Made by a program: the position numbers and the translations under genes. From an uncultured Phocaeicola sp. (lineage in GTDB: Bacteria > Bacteroidota > Bacteroidia > Bacteroidales > Bacteroidaceae), in the NCBI GenBank assembly GCA_948579315.1, contig CAPAOL010000025.1, forward strand, positions 1 to 50,201: a DNA stretch of 50,201 nucleotides, given 5' to 3'. Below, in pieces: positions 26,024 to 33,829 of this stretch (the first letter of the stretch is position 1; each line of letters begins with the position of its first letter). The notes beneath the pieces were generated by a model. That model saw only the letters and a list, made by a program, of their open reading frames with translations. It searched no databases and had not been told where the DNA came from.

Positions 26024-27883
26024 TTAATTCAAATTAGGTCCTTCGCCAAATTGCGGATTTCCTTCATCTACCCATACACGCTGAGAGTTTAGTTTGTCAG
26101 GATCTGCATTGTCAGTACCATAAGAGAACCCTTGCGCTTTATATGCTGCAATTGTAATATCACGCATCTGATCTGTAGGAGCAGGTTCACTTACTTTGAA
26201 ACGTCTCGGAATTAATGTTGAATAATCCAATAAATCACTAAATTCCTCCCAAGGTAATAATGTACTGTTTTTCATGGGAATACCGGAACGACGTACATTT
26301 ATAAACTGATCAAGAGGGCTCATTATATAGTGGATGTACTGCTGAATATATACCTTTTCCAAATCAGATTTAGTATCACCAGTTAATTTGAAAGCATCAT
26401 GAGAGAGCATTTCATTAACCATGGTATCATCAATCTTAATAGTAGCATCGAGCGGGTCATTTACACAAGTACGTGAATAATAAGGAACTTGATTGAGTTC
26501 CGCTGCTTTGTCATATACATAAGCAGATAAACGACAACCTTCTGTCAGATATTCTTGAGCCGATTTAGGTGCATTAGCTCCTAATAATTTAAATTCAGCT
26601 AATAATAATTGTACTTCTGCTGCTGAGAAATAAATGCCATACCATGGGGTTATTTGAATATCTTTATCAGGTGTTACATCCGGTGCATCTGGATAAGTGA
26701 AGTCATAAATACCTTTTACTAATTCCTGATTGCGGAATGACAGCGCTTCATAATCTCTTGTTCCACCTGCGGAAGTTTTTAACTGGAACAATAAACCTGT
26801 AGGGTCAAAAATCCATTTGTTATTCTCTTCCAAGCCAGCACCAATCTTTAAAGGGGCTCCGTAATAACGTACCCATGGTTCGCCTGGACCTGTCCAGCCT
26901 TTAAATTTACCGTCTTCGATAATAGCGTTTTCGGCGATATAAGGAGGAATTTCTTTACCTTGATCCAAGAATGCTTGTATTACAGCTCCGTTAAACTCAT
27001 TCTTTGTGAAGGCACTTAACAGACGTGTGTCGCGGTTGTCTTTCATAAAGTCAATTAATAAATCATGTCCGGCACCTTGAGGGAAATCATTGTTCCAGTG
27101 ATTGTTTGTTCTTCCGCGATTATAAATAAAATCATCAGTTGCGGATTCTAATATACCAGCCTGATTGGCTATGACTTCATTTGCTATCTTAATGGCTCTG
27201 TTTCTGTCTTTATTAACAAGACGTGCTGCTAGCTTTAATTTTAAAGAGTTGGCGAATTTCGCCCATTTTTTGACATCGCCATTGTATATGAAATCCTGAT
27301 TACCTAAGATATCGCTAATATTATTAGTCGTAAGATAGTTAATAGCCTCGTCCAATTCCTTCAACCAATAATCATATAATTCTTCCTGTGTGTCAAATTT
27401 GGGATACAATGTGCCTCCATAACGAGCCATCTCTGCTTCCGTGTATTGAAGTGAGCCATACATATCGCTATCACCCATTGCCAGAAAGACAGCTAAAGGA
27501 TTACATAGATATTGAATATATCCATAACGTGCTTTATCTTCATCAGACATTTGAGAAATTTGATAACGTAAATCATTTATCATACGTAAAGTATCATATA
27601 TATTCGATCCTGTACTACCTTGCTCGGTTATCAGATTAAAACTGTCTACATTACCACTTGGGCTAACAATACACTGTCCCCAAGCACCAATACGCGGAAA
27701 ATCATAATACCATGCAGAATAATCCATCGGTTCGAATTGATATAGGCATTCCGTGAATAAAAAACGGATATTAGGAGTTGAAATGTCACCTTCACTTGAG
27801 TTTATATCTTTAAACTCATCGGCACAAGAGGATAAAAGTCCTGCACCTAAAATGCATGAAGCAAATAAATATTTTAATTTCAT
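26024..27883 (-). CDS. SusD-like lipoprotein of cassette B
   Basis: A 619-residue lipoprotein (MKLKYLFASCILGAGLLSSC, lipobox LSSC) of the SusD_2-type branch: FKDINSSEGDISTPN near the mature N-terminus, KKWAKFANSLKLKLAARLVN in the TPR-like middle, and the conserved IYFSAAEVQLLLAEFKLLG then YIHYIMSPLDQFINVRRSG near the C-terminus. It would present glycans to SusC-B, whose gene ends 35 bp upstream. Like SusD-C it depends on the promoterless susC before it, so it is probably not expressed in the orientation shown. Its barrel partner and binding protein differ enough from cassette C to expect another ligand. Confidence 0.92.
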   Translation of the reverse strand: MKLKYLFASCILGAGLLSSCADEFKDINSSEGDISTPNIRFLFTECLYQFEPMDYSAWYYDFPRIGAWGQCIVSPSGNVDSFNLITEQGSTGSNIYDTLRMINDLRYQISQMSDEDKARYGYIQYLCNPLAVFLAMGDSDMYGSLQYTEAEMARYGGTLYPKFDTQEELYDYWLKELDEAINYLTTNNISDILGNQDFIYNGDVKKWAKFANSLKLKLAARLVNKDRNRAIKIANEVIANQAGILESATDDFIYNRGRTNNHWNNDFPQGAGHDLLIDFMKDNRDTRLLSAFTKNEFNGAVIQAFLDQGKEIPPYIAENAIIEDGKFKGWTGPGEPWVRYYGAPLKIGAGLEENNKWIFDPTGLLFQLKTSAGGTRDYEALSFRNQELVKGIYDFTYPDAPDVTPDKDIQITPWYGIYFSAAEVQLLLAEFKLLGANAPKSAQEYLTEGCRLSAYVYDKAAELNQVPYYSRTCVNDPLDATIKIDDTMVNEMLSHDAFKLTGDTKSDLEKVYIQQYIHYIMSPLDQFINVRRSGIPMKNSTLLPWEEFSDLLDYSTLIPRRFKVSEPAPTDQMRDITIAAYKAQGFSYGTDNADPDKLNSQRVWVDEGNPQFGEGPNLN

Positions 27884-27918
27884 ACTAATTCAATTTTATA
27901 TTGTTAAAGCATTATGCA

Positions 27919-30900
27919 TTAGAATTCGGCATTAATAGTAAACGTATAGTTTCTAATATATGGTTCATAACCACGGATACGGAATTCTGCAGATCTATTA
28001 CCACGAACACTTTCCGGGTGAACGTTATTAGGCAATGAATTATATATATAGCCTACATTGCGTGCTGCTAAACTTAAATTCAAACCTTTAGCACCAATCT
28101 TTGATGCTATGCTTTTAGGCATACGATATGACAATGTGATATCACGAAGAGCTATGTAACTTAACTCATGCACCCAGTCATCATTAACGACACCTTCGCC
28201 CCAAGAATTTCTAAACACATGATATGCACTAGCATGGGTCGGTTCGATAATACCTGCATCAATAGCTTGCTGATGGGTCATACCACTGATGTCATGTGAT
28301 TTGCCATCAATACCTGTAGCTGAAGTACCCGGGGCAAACACTCCTTCTAAAATAACACCATCTTCATAGGTGATTCCATTGCTACCCCCTGCATACTGAC
28401 TTGTCCAAGTCAAACCACCACTTGCCGCATCACGATATTTTAAAGACGTTTTAGTCCAGCCGGCATTTGAACCGTAACGGTTGCTATACATAGCTACTAA
28501 ACCACCGATACGCATATCAAGACCTACATGTAAACTTAAATTTTTCCAGCGCAGGCTTGTTGACATAGAACCTAAAAAATCCGGTTGCATATCACCCAAT
28601 TCCTGAACCACTCCACTTCTACGTTCGTATACAGCACGACGCGTATCACTGTAGTTCAACAAAACTCGCCCTTGATCGTCACGAGCAGGAAGAATATCAG
28701 TCATTAACATACCATAACTTCCACCAACTTTAGCAACAGAACCAATACGGTAGTCATAGGCGTTTACTTGACCTGCAAGTGAAATATATTCAGCTGCATC
28801 CGGATGGAGTTCTACAATCTTACTCGTATTTTTGGTCCATGTGAAATCTAGTCCCCATTCCCAATCTTCATTTTGGAAAGGAATAGTATTCAAAGCTAAC
28901 TCTATACCTTGATTCTGAATATTACCAGCATTAATCAATTGTGTACTGATACCTGATACCCAAGGAGTTGCTATTTCCATTATTTGATCTTTGGTATTTT
29001 CTTTATAGTAAGTTACATCCAAATTCAGACGGTTTTTAAATGTACGGAAGTCCAAACCAATTTCCCAAGCATTTTTACGTTCCGGTTTTAAATTGGAGGC
29101 TTTCATTATTGTATTTAAAGTATTGGTATAAATATTCCCGCCATTAGGCAATTCAATTGTACCAAATCCATAAGCCTGGTTTACATAATAAGGATCGGTA
29201 TCATTACCTACTTGTGCCCACGAGCCACGAACCTTAGCGAAAGAGATCCATTCGGGCAATTGCTCACGGAATGTTTCACTAATAATCCAAGAACCTGAAA
29301 CTGAAGGGTAAAAATAAGAATGATTACCTGTACCATTAGCATAAACTAATGCAGAAGACCAATCATTACGTCCTGTAACATCCAAATAGACTTGATTCTT
29401 CCATCCTAAATTTAAAGCAAAAATGGCAGAAAGCATACGTTTTTCGCTTTTCAATCCACCATCGGATTTTTTAGGATTCTTTGAGTTATCAACGAACCAT
29501 TGTCCAGGAACCACCATACCTCCGTCAGTATTTACAGAATATTCATATCTGCTAGTATTATAATATTCAAAGCGTGCAAAGCCACCAATATAATAATCTT
29601 TTATAGTTTTGTTCCAAGTAAACGAGCCACCAAAAGTGGTTTGTTCCTTTGTGTTTTGCCAAATTTTATAATAGCCTCCATCATTGGCATATCCGGTTCC
29701 TAATTCTTTGTTATCACCACGATTGTAGTAATAATTCATATTAGCATCAGCTTTAAATTTCAGCCAGTCGGTTATTTTCATATTAACTTCAAAAGTAGGG
29801 CGTACAACTGTTTCTTTTTGGCGATAATCATATTTATCAATTTCGAACCAATAGGTTTTACCAGGAACATTTCCATAGATGTCACCATAATCAGTACTTG
29901 CCACTCCACCATGTTCACCGAGATATTTGTTACGGAAATATTGGGGGTCATAATTGGGAGTCCATGTTCCGTTTACGAAATTTTCACCGATATTGCGTGC
30001 TGCATTTCTTGGCGTTGAATTAGAAAAATTCACAGAAGCTGCAACATCTACCCAATCATTTAATTTATGTGTTGCTTTTACCAAGAAAGAATAACGCTCA
30101 AATGTATTATTCGGAGTAGTGGATTCAGCATGTTTATAAGACATGGAAGCATAGAATGTGGTTTTGTCATTACCACCATGAATAGCTAGATTTGTATTGG
30201 TGTTGAAACCTATTTGATACATATCCAACATATTATTTTTATGTGGGGAATAAGTAGTCATTGTACCGTCATAATTTTCAATTTGACTACCGTCATATTT
30301 AGGACCAAATCCAGTTCCCCAAGTTCCAATTAAGGTATGTTGTCCAGCTGAGTTCACTTGGAATTGTGTTGGTTGCCAGATATTACCATCACCATCTGCG
30401 TCATAACGTCCTACATACGGACCATCACCATAGACAGTCTGAATATCTGGAGTTTTATATGCATGGTCGATACCGAATGTTTGAGAGAAACTGATACCTA
30501 ATCCACTACCACCCTTGCCACTTTTAGTAGTAATTACAACAGCACCATTCAAACCACGAGAACCATAGAGTGCAGTCGCTGCGGCACCTTTTAAAACAGA
30601 AACTGTTTCAAAATCATCAGGATTTAGATTTTTCAATTCATTACCATAGTCACTGGAATTACTCCCCCAGTTCAAGTCATCATTACCAGATACATTATTA
30701 TCCAGTATAACACCGTCTACTACATAAATAGGCTGGTTGTTATTGCCCATCGTGGAAGCACCACGGATTTGAATTTTGGCTGCGCCAAAGATACCACCAT
30801 CTGAACTGGAAATTTCAACACCTGCTACTTTTCCTTGTAATGCAGTAACCGGAGAAATGGTGTTGGCTGCTTTCAATTCATCACCCCTTACTTCGGTAAC

Positions 30901-31311
30901 GGCATAACCCAGCGCCTTTTCCTCACGTTTCAATCCTAGAGCGGTTACAACTACCTCACCCAACAATTGAGTATCATCTTTCAAAAGAACATCTAGAGGT
31001 TTCCCGGTCCATTTTATTTCTTGAGTAGCATAACCAACGAAAGAGATAACAATGATATCCCCTTCCTTTACATTACTTAAAGAGAAGTCACCGTCAAGCC
31101 CTGTGATAGTACCATTCGTAGTCCCTTTCACTACTACAGATGCACCGATAACACCTTCTCCCGTAGCATCCTTGACGATACCCGTACATGTCCCTGTCTG
31201 TTGTGTGATTTTCACATCGGTAACGCCGGGATTGGCGACCGCGTATGCTGATCCTGTAGAGGCACCCATTAGGAACAGCAACATACTGACTGATTTTAGT
31301 CGTTTTAACAT
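27919..31311 (-). CDS. SusC-type TonB-dependent transporter, cassette B (silent orientation)
   Basis: A 1130-residue SusC protein with the shared signal peptide, carboxypeptidase-like domain (GIVKDATGEGVIGASVVVKG), plug (IYVVDGVILDNNVSG, SVLKGAAATALYGSRGLNGA) and barrel ending NYTFTINAEF. Its first 122 coding bases and the 67 bases before the ATG are identical to cassette A. Upstream lies the convergently silent end of the VirE-like gene and no convincing promoter box, so transcription probably needs inversion against copy A. Barrel regions differ strongly between A, B and C, so different substrates are likely. Confidence 0.93.
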   Translation of the reverse strand: MLKRLKSVSMLLFLMGASTGSAYAVANPGVTDVKITQQTGTCTGIVKDATGEGVIGASVVVKGTTNGTITGLDGDFSLSNVKEGDIIVISFVGYATQEIKWTGKPLDVLLKDDTQLLGEVVVTALGLKREEKALGYAVTEVRGDELKAANTISPVTALQGKVAGVEISSSDGGIFGAAKIQIRGASTMGNNNQPIYVVDGVILDNNVSGNDDLNWGSNSSDYGNELKNLNPDDFETVSVLKGAAATALYGSRGLNGAVVITTKSGKGGSGLGISFSQTFGIDHAYKTPDIQTVYGDGPYVGRYDADGDGNIWQPTQFQVNSAGQHTLIGTWGTGFGPKYDGSQIENYDGTMTTYSPHKNNMLDMYQIGFNTNTNLAIHGGNDKTTFYASMSYKHAESTTPNNTFERYSFLVKATHKLNDWVDVAASVNFSNSTPRNAARNIGENFVNGTWTPNYDPQYFRNKYLGEHGGVASTDYGDIYGNVPGKTYWFEIDKYDYRQKETVVRPTFEVNMKITDWLKFKADANMNYYYNRGDNKELGTGYANDGGYYKIWQNTKEQTTFGGSFTWNKTIKDYYIGGFARFEYYNTSRYEYSVNTDGGMVVPGQWFVDNSKNPKKSDGGLKSEKRMLSAIFALNLGWKNQVYLDVTGRNDWSSALVYANGTGNHSYFYPSVSGSWIISETFREQLPEWISFAKVRGSWAQVGNDTDPYYVNQAYGFGTIELPNGGNIYTNTLNTIMKASNLKPERKNAWEIGLDFRTFKNRLNLDVTYYKENTKDQIMEIATPWVSGISTQLINAGNIQNQGIELALNTIPFQNEDWEWGLDFTWTKNTSKIVELHPDAAEYISLAGQVNAYDYRIGSVAKVGGSYGMLMTDILPARDDQGRVLLNYSDTRRAVYERRSGVVQELGDMQPDFLGSMSTSLRWKNLSLHVGLDMRIGGLVAMYSNRYGSNAGWTKTSLKYRDAASGGLTWTSQYAGGSNGITYEDGVILEGVFAPGTSATGIDGKSHDISGMTHQQAIDAGIIEPTHASAYHVFRNSWGEGVVNDDWVHELSYIALRDITLSYRMPKSIASKIGAKGLNLSLAARNVGYIYNSLPNNVHPESVRGNRSAEFRIRGYEPYIRNYTFTINAEF

Positions 31312-31378
31312 AGCTGTGATTTTTTTTTAAGTTTATTGAAAATCAAGTAATTCCGTTTCCTTAGTTCCTTCAGAACTA
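31190..31378 (-). repeat. Shared SusC leader block, copy B (189 bp identical to copy A)
   Basis: Bases 31378 down to 31190 equal 36094-36282 without a mismatch. The palindrome AGTTC-N5-GAACT is at 31363-31377. The block covers the leader, the ATG at 31311 and codons to about residue 41. It is inverted relative to copy A, with 4715 bp between the two blocks. Confidence 0.93.
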
Positions 31379-31569
31379 CTCTTGCAGCTATGTATCTGAT
31401 AATCAAAGCATATGTACTTTGGTAATTTTAAGATGATCTTTGTCCTTGAATTTACAAACAGGAAATAAATTTGCGATTTCTACCAGTTTTCTACTAGCTA
31501 CCATCCCGTTACCATAGTCAAATTTAAATTAGGATAGGGTTAATAAATATTGTATTGTAATACTTTTTA

Positions 31570-31616
31570 TTCTGTCACCACATATCGCTGGACTTCAATA
31601 TTATATGGTGACAGAA
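31570..31616. terminator. Hairpin downstream of the VirE-like gene
   Basis: TTCTGTCACCA (31570-31580) pairs with TGGTGACAGAA (31606-31616), an 11-bp perfect stem with a 25-nt loop, about 30 bp past the stop codon of the VirE-like gene. No strong T-run follows on the - strand, so termination may be incomplete. The stretch 31379-31569 holds no gene. Confidence 0.5.
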
Positions 31617-31647
31617 CTTTCAGTATTTCCTCGAAATGGTTTATCAG

Positions 31648-32799
31648 TTAGAGCCGGTTCAGCAGATACTGGTCGCCATAGCGGGTATGTAATTTCTTCA
31701 CTCCCATCAGAGCCAAATGTTTTCCGAAGGCTCTCATCTTGACATCACGCATGGTTTCAGGACTGGCCTTTTTCATCACTTCATAAATCTGGCCGATAGT
31801 CCATCTTTGAAACTTCTCCTCATCTCGGGGCAGACTGAAGCAGCTATAAAAGAGGCTTTCCTCTATGGGACGGCGCAAAAATGCGTCATTACGCAAGCTG
31901 ACAGCCTGTTCTTCTTTGGGTGAGAGCCAATAGCGGCGGTTATGTTTTAGTTCATCTCTTAACTGAGCATAAAGTTGTTTATAATTGATGCGAGGCAAAC
32001 GGATACTCCCTTTGGTCATCACCGGATAAAAACGGCGGTTACCGGAAGAATCGGTCAGCAGATCGCAAAAATTGGAGGTGCCAATAAATGAGCTAAGGCG
32101 CGGTTGCTGGCTATAGCTGCTTTGAAACGGACGGCGCATACTAAGACCGCTCATTTGGACTAGATTCTTCAGCCGTGCCAGTTTACCTTCTTCCATCCGA
32201 TTGAATTCGTCTATATTGATAAGAGCCAAAGAGCGCATTTTGCGCAGGGCATCCCCCTCGCGGGTCACATCGAAGTCATCGGTATAATATCCACGTAACG
32301 CTGGTGGAAGGAGCGACCGGCAAAAGGTAGACTTCTTCAGGCCCTGAAGGGGATTAACCAAAATGGGAATCAGGCAGTTGCCATGCATCCGGTTTTTACC
32401 GCTCCATTGCATCACCATGCCCAGCATCCAGATATGAAACACCTCCACCCATTGCGTTTCATCGCTTACCGAGCGTGCCAGCTCGCTTACTCTGTCGTGC
32501 CCGTCCCAGTGTGGCAGATGTTCCAAATAGGCTGTCACGGGGTGAAAAGAAGGAATGCGTGACGAACCCAGATAACGGCGCATATCACGGTCCATACAGT
32601 TCACGCCTTCCTCTATTGCATTAATAACCAATGTGTTGAATTCCCGCTCATCCACCACACGGTATTTATCGAACTTGTGCTTGTCATGAAATTCGCATTG
32701 TTCTGTTATTTGGTTGTAACGAAAGGAATAATGAGTGGTGAGGAATGAATCAAGCCCTTTCATGGCTTGTTTCAGTTTTGAGTCTTTTTCTTTTTCCAT
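31648..32799 (-). CDS. VirE-like P-loop protein with altered Walker A
   Basis: A 383-residue protein of the virulence-associated E/DUF3874-type helicase-like family. FHPVTAYLEHLPHWDGHDRV (about 85-104) and WMLGMVMQWSGK are typical. The P-loop region reads NPLQGLKKSTFCRSLLPP (149-166), where most relatives have QGTGKSTF; the Gly before Lys is replaced by Lys. Walker B LALINIDEFN (191-200) and the later SSFIGTSNFCDLLTDSSGNR are intact. In Bacteroides such proteins usually stand beside an HU-like gene, as here (divergent, 313 bp apart), often near surface-polysaccharide loci. Function is unknown; ATP binding may be weakened. The N-terminal VirE-N/primase part found in longer relatives is absent. 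Confidence 0.82.
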   Translation of the reverse strand: MEKEKDSKLKQAMKGLDSFLTTHYSFRYNQITEQCEFHDKHKFDKYRVVDEREFNTLVINAIEEGVNCMDRDMRRYLGSSRIPSFHPVTAYLEHLPHWDGHDRVSELARSVSDETQWVEVFHIWMLGMVMQWSGKNRMHGNCLIPILVNPLQGLKKSTFCRSLLPPALRGYYTDDFDVTREGDALRKMRSLALINIDEFNRMEEGKLARLKNLVQMSGLSMRRPFQSSYSQQPRLSSFIGTSNFCDLLTDSSGNRRFYPVMTKGSIRLPRINYKQLYAQLRDELKHNRRYWLSPKEEQAVSLRNDAFLRRPIEESLFYSCFSLPRDEEKFQRWTIGQIYEVMKKASPETMRDVKMRAFGKHLALMGVKKLHTRYGDQYLLNRL

Positions 32800-32835
32800 T
32801 AAATCTGTTTTTTTATTGATTTGAGGTGTGAAGAT

Positions 32836-32865
32836 AGTTCTGCAAAACAGGGTTTTGCAAGAACT
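32836..32865. promoter_or_regulatory. Long palindrome upstream of the VirE-like gene
   Basis: AGTTCTGCAAAAC (32836-32848) pairs with GTTTTGC and AGAACT (32852-32865) with one unpaired base. It lies in the presumed 5' leader of the VirE-like gene. Its outer AGTTC and GAACT are the same pentamers as in the SusC leader palindrome, though 20 bp apart here instead of 5. It could be a protein-binding site or an RNA hairpin. Confidence 0.5.
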
Positions 32866-32976
32866 TTGCTCGACAAATTAAAATAAATCCAACGTGTGAA
32901 ACATTTATGGCAGAATCTTTGCAAGAGGACGAAAGAATCCGTACCTTCGTCCGGAAGAATCTGGGTTCTCACTGAC

Positions 32977-33049
32977 GTGAAGTTGCCTACTCACTTTAGT
33001 GAAGAGCCATTGCCACACGGGTGAAACTGCCGCTTCACTAAGGTGAAGC
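32977..33049. repeat. Palindrome array, TTCAC/GTGAA family (internal copy, between VirE-like and HU-like genes)
   Basis: Successive inverted repeats: CTCACTGACGTGAAG (about 32978-32992), TCACT-TT-AGTGA (32991-33002) and GCTTCAC-N4-GTGAAGC (33032-33049). The array closely resembles bases 57-118 at the left end. Its last palindrome overlaps the place of the -33 element for the HU-like gene promoter, so a protein bound there would affect transcription. Confidence 0.7.
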
Positions 33050-33063
33050 AACAGAATGTTCTG

Positions 33064-33071
33064 TAAGTTTG
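33064..33071 (+). promoter_or_regulatory. Predicted -7 box of the HU-like gene
   Basis: TAAGTTTG matches TAnnTTTG exactly and lies 42 bp before the start codon at 33113. The matching -33 position (about 33040) falls inside the GCTTCAC-N4-GTGAAGC palindrome; no TTTG is present there, which suggests the promoter depends on a factor that binds the palindrome or is blocked by it. Confidence 0.6.
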
Positions 33072-33112
33072 CACGATAACATCCTATAAATAAAACAAAT
33101 ACATAGTACATT

Positions 33113-33751
33113 ATGTCAGACATTAAATTTGATATCTATGAATCTCCGGCAAATGACGGGGAAAAGAAAAAATACCATGTGAGAAACACCAACAAGCAGA
33201 CCATCCACTCGAAGGACTTGATACACGAGGCTACGCTTTATACTTCAGTAAGCCGTTCGGACTGGGCGGCAGTGGTAGAGGGACTGATAGATATTCTGTC
33301 CGAGAAATTAGGTGACGGCAAGCGAATCCATATCAACGGATTAGGGTATTTCTCTGTCAGCATCGGCTCCACAGAGAGTGAAAATCCTAAGAAAATGACC
33401 CGTGGCACAGTACAGATAACAGGAATCAACTTTCAGCCCGAAAAAAGTTTCAAGAAGAGTATTATAAACCGGGCGCATTTTGTAAGAGAACGATACAAGG
33501 TGCACACGGTGGACTTGTCGCCTATCGAAGTAGACGGGTTGCTGAGTGAATATTTTAAAGATCATCGCAGCATCACCTGCGCCCGGATGCAGCAGGTCTG
33601 CGGAATGACTCGTTCTACCGCTTACCGTCGCCTGCAAACATTGACTCAAGGAGAGCATCCGTCATTACAACGCGAGGGCTACAAAAATGCCACTGCCTAC
33701 ATACCGGTTAAAGGGCATTACGGACGTTCCTACACCGCAGATCGCTGGTAA
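33113..33751 (+). CDS. HU-like DNA-binding protein with C-terminal winged-helix-like domain
   Basis: A 212-residue protein. Residues 1-125 form an HU-like domain of the Bacteroidales type: KDLIHEATLYTSVSRSDWAA, VVEGLIDILSEKLGDGKRIH, INGLGYFSVSIG and VQITGINFQPEKSFKKSI. Residues about 140-200 look like a helix-turn-helix (ARMQQVCGMTRSTAYRRLQT). The first domain bends DNA in HU relatives; the second could give sequence specificity. It is divergent from the VirE-like gene, with the palindrome array between, so self-control through the array is plausible. It starts 79 bp before the PNGase gene in the same direction and may be co-transcribed with it. Confidence 0.88.
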   Translation: MSDIKFDIYESPANDGEKKKYHVRNTNKQTIHSKDLIHEATLYTSVSRSDWAAVVEGLIDILSEKLGDGKRIHINGLGYFSVSIGSTESENPKKMTRGTVQITGINFQPEKSFKKSIINRAHFVRERYKVHTVDLSPIEVDGLLSEYFKDHRSITCARMQQVCGMTRSTAYRRLQTLTQGEHPSLQREGYKNATAYIPVKGHYGRSYTADRW

Positions 33752-33829
33752 TGAGTCGGATAGGGTGAAGGGAGGATTTTGTGTTTCATGTAAAACGAAT
33801 TGTTATATCATACTTTAAAATAAGAAAAA

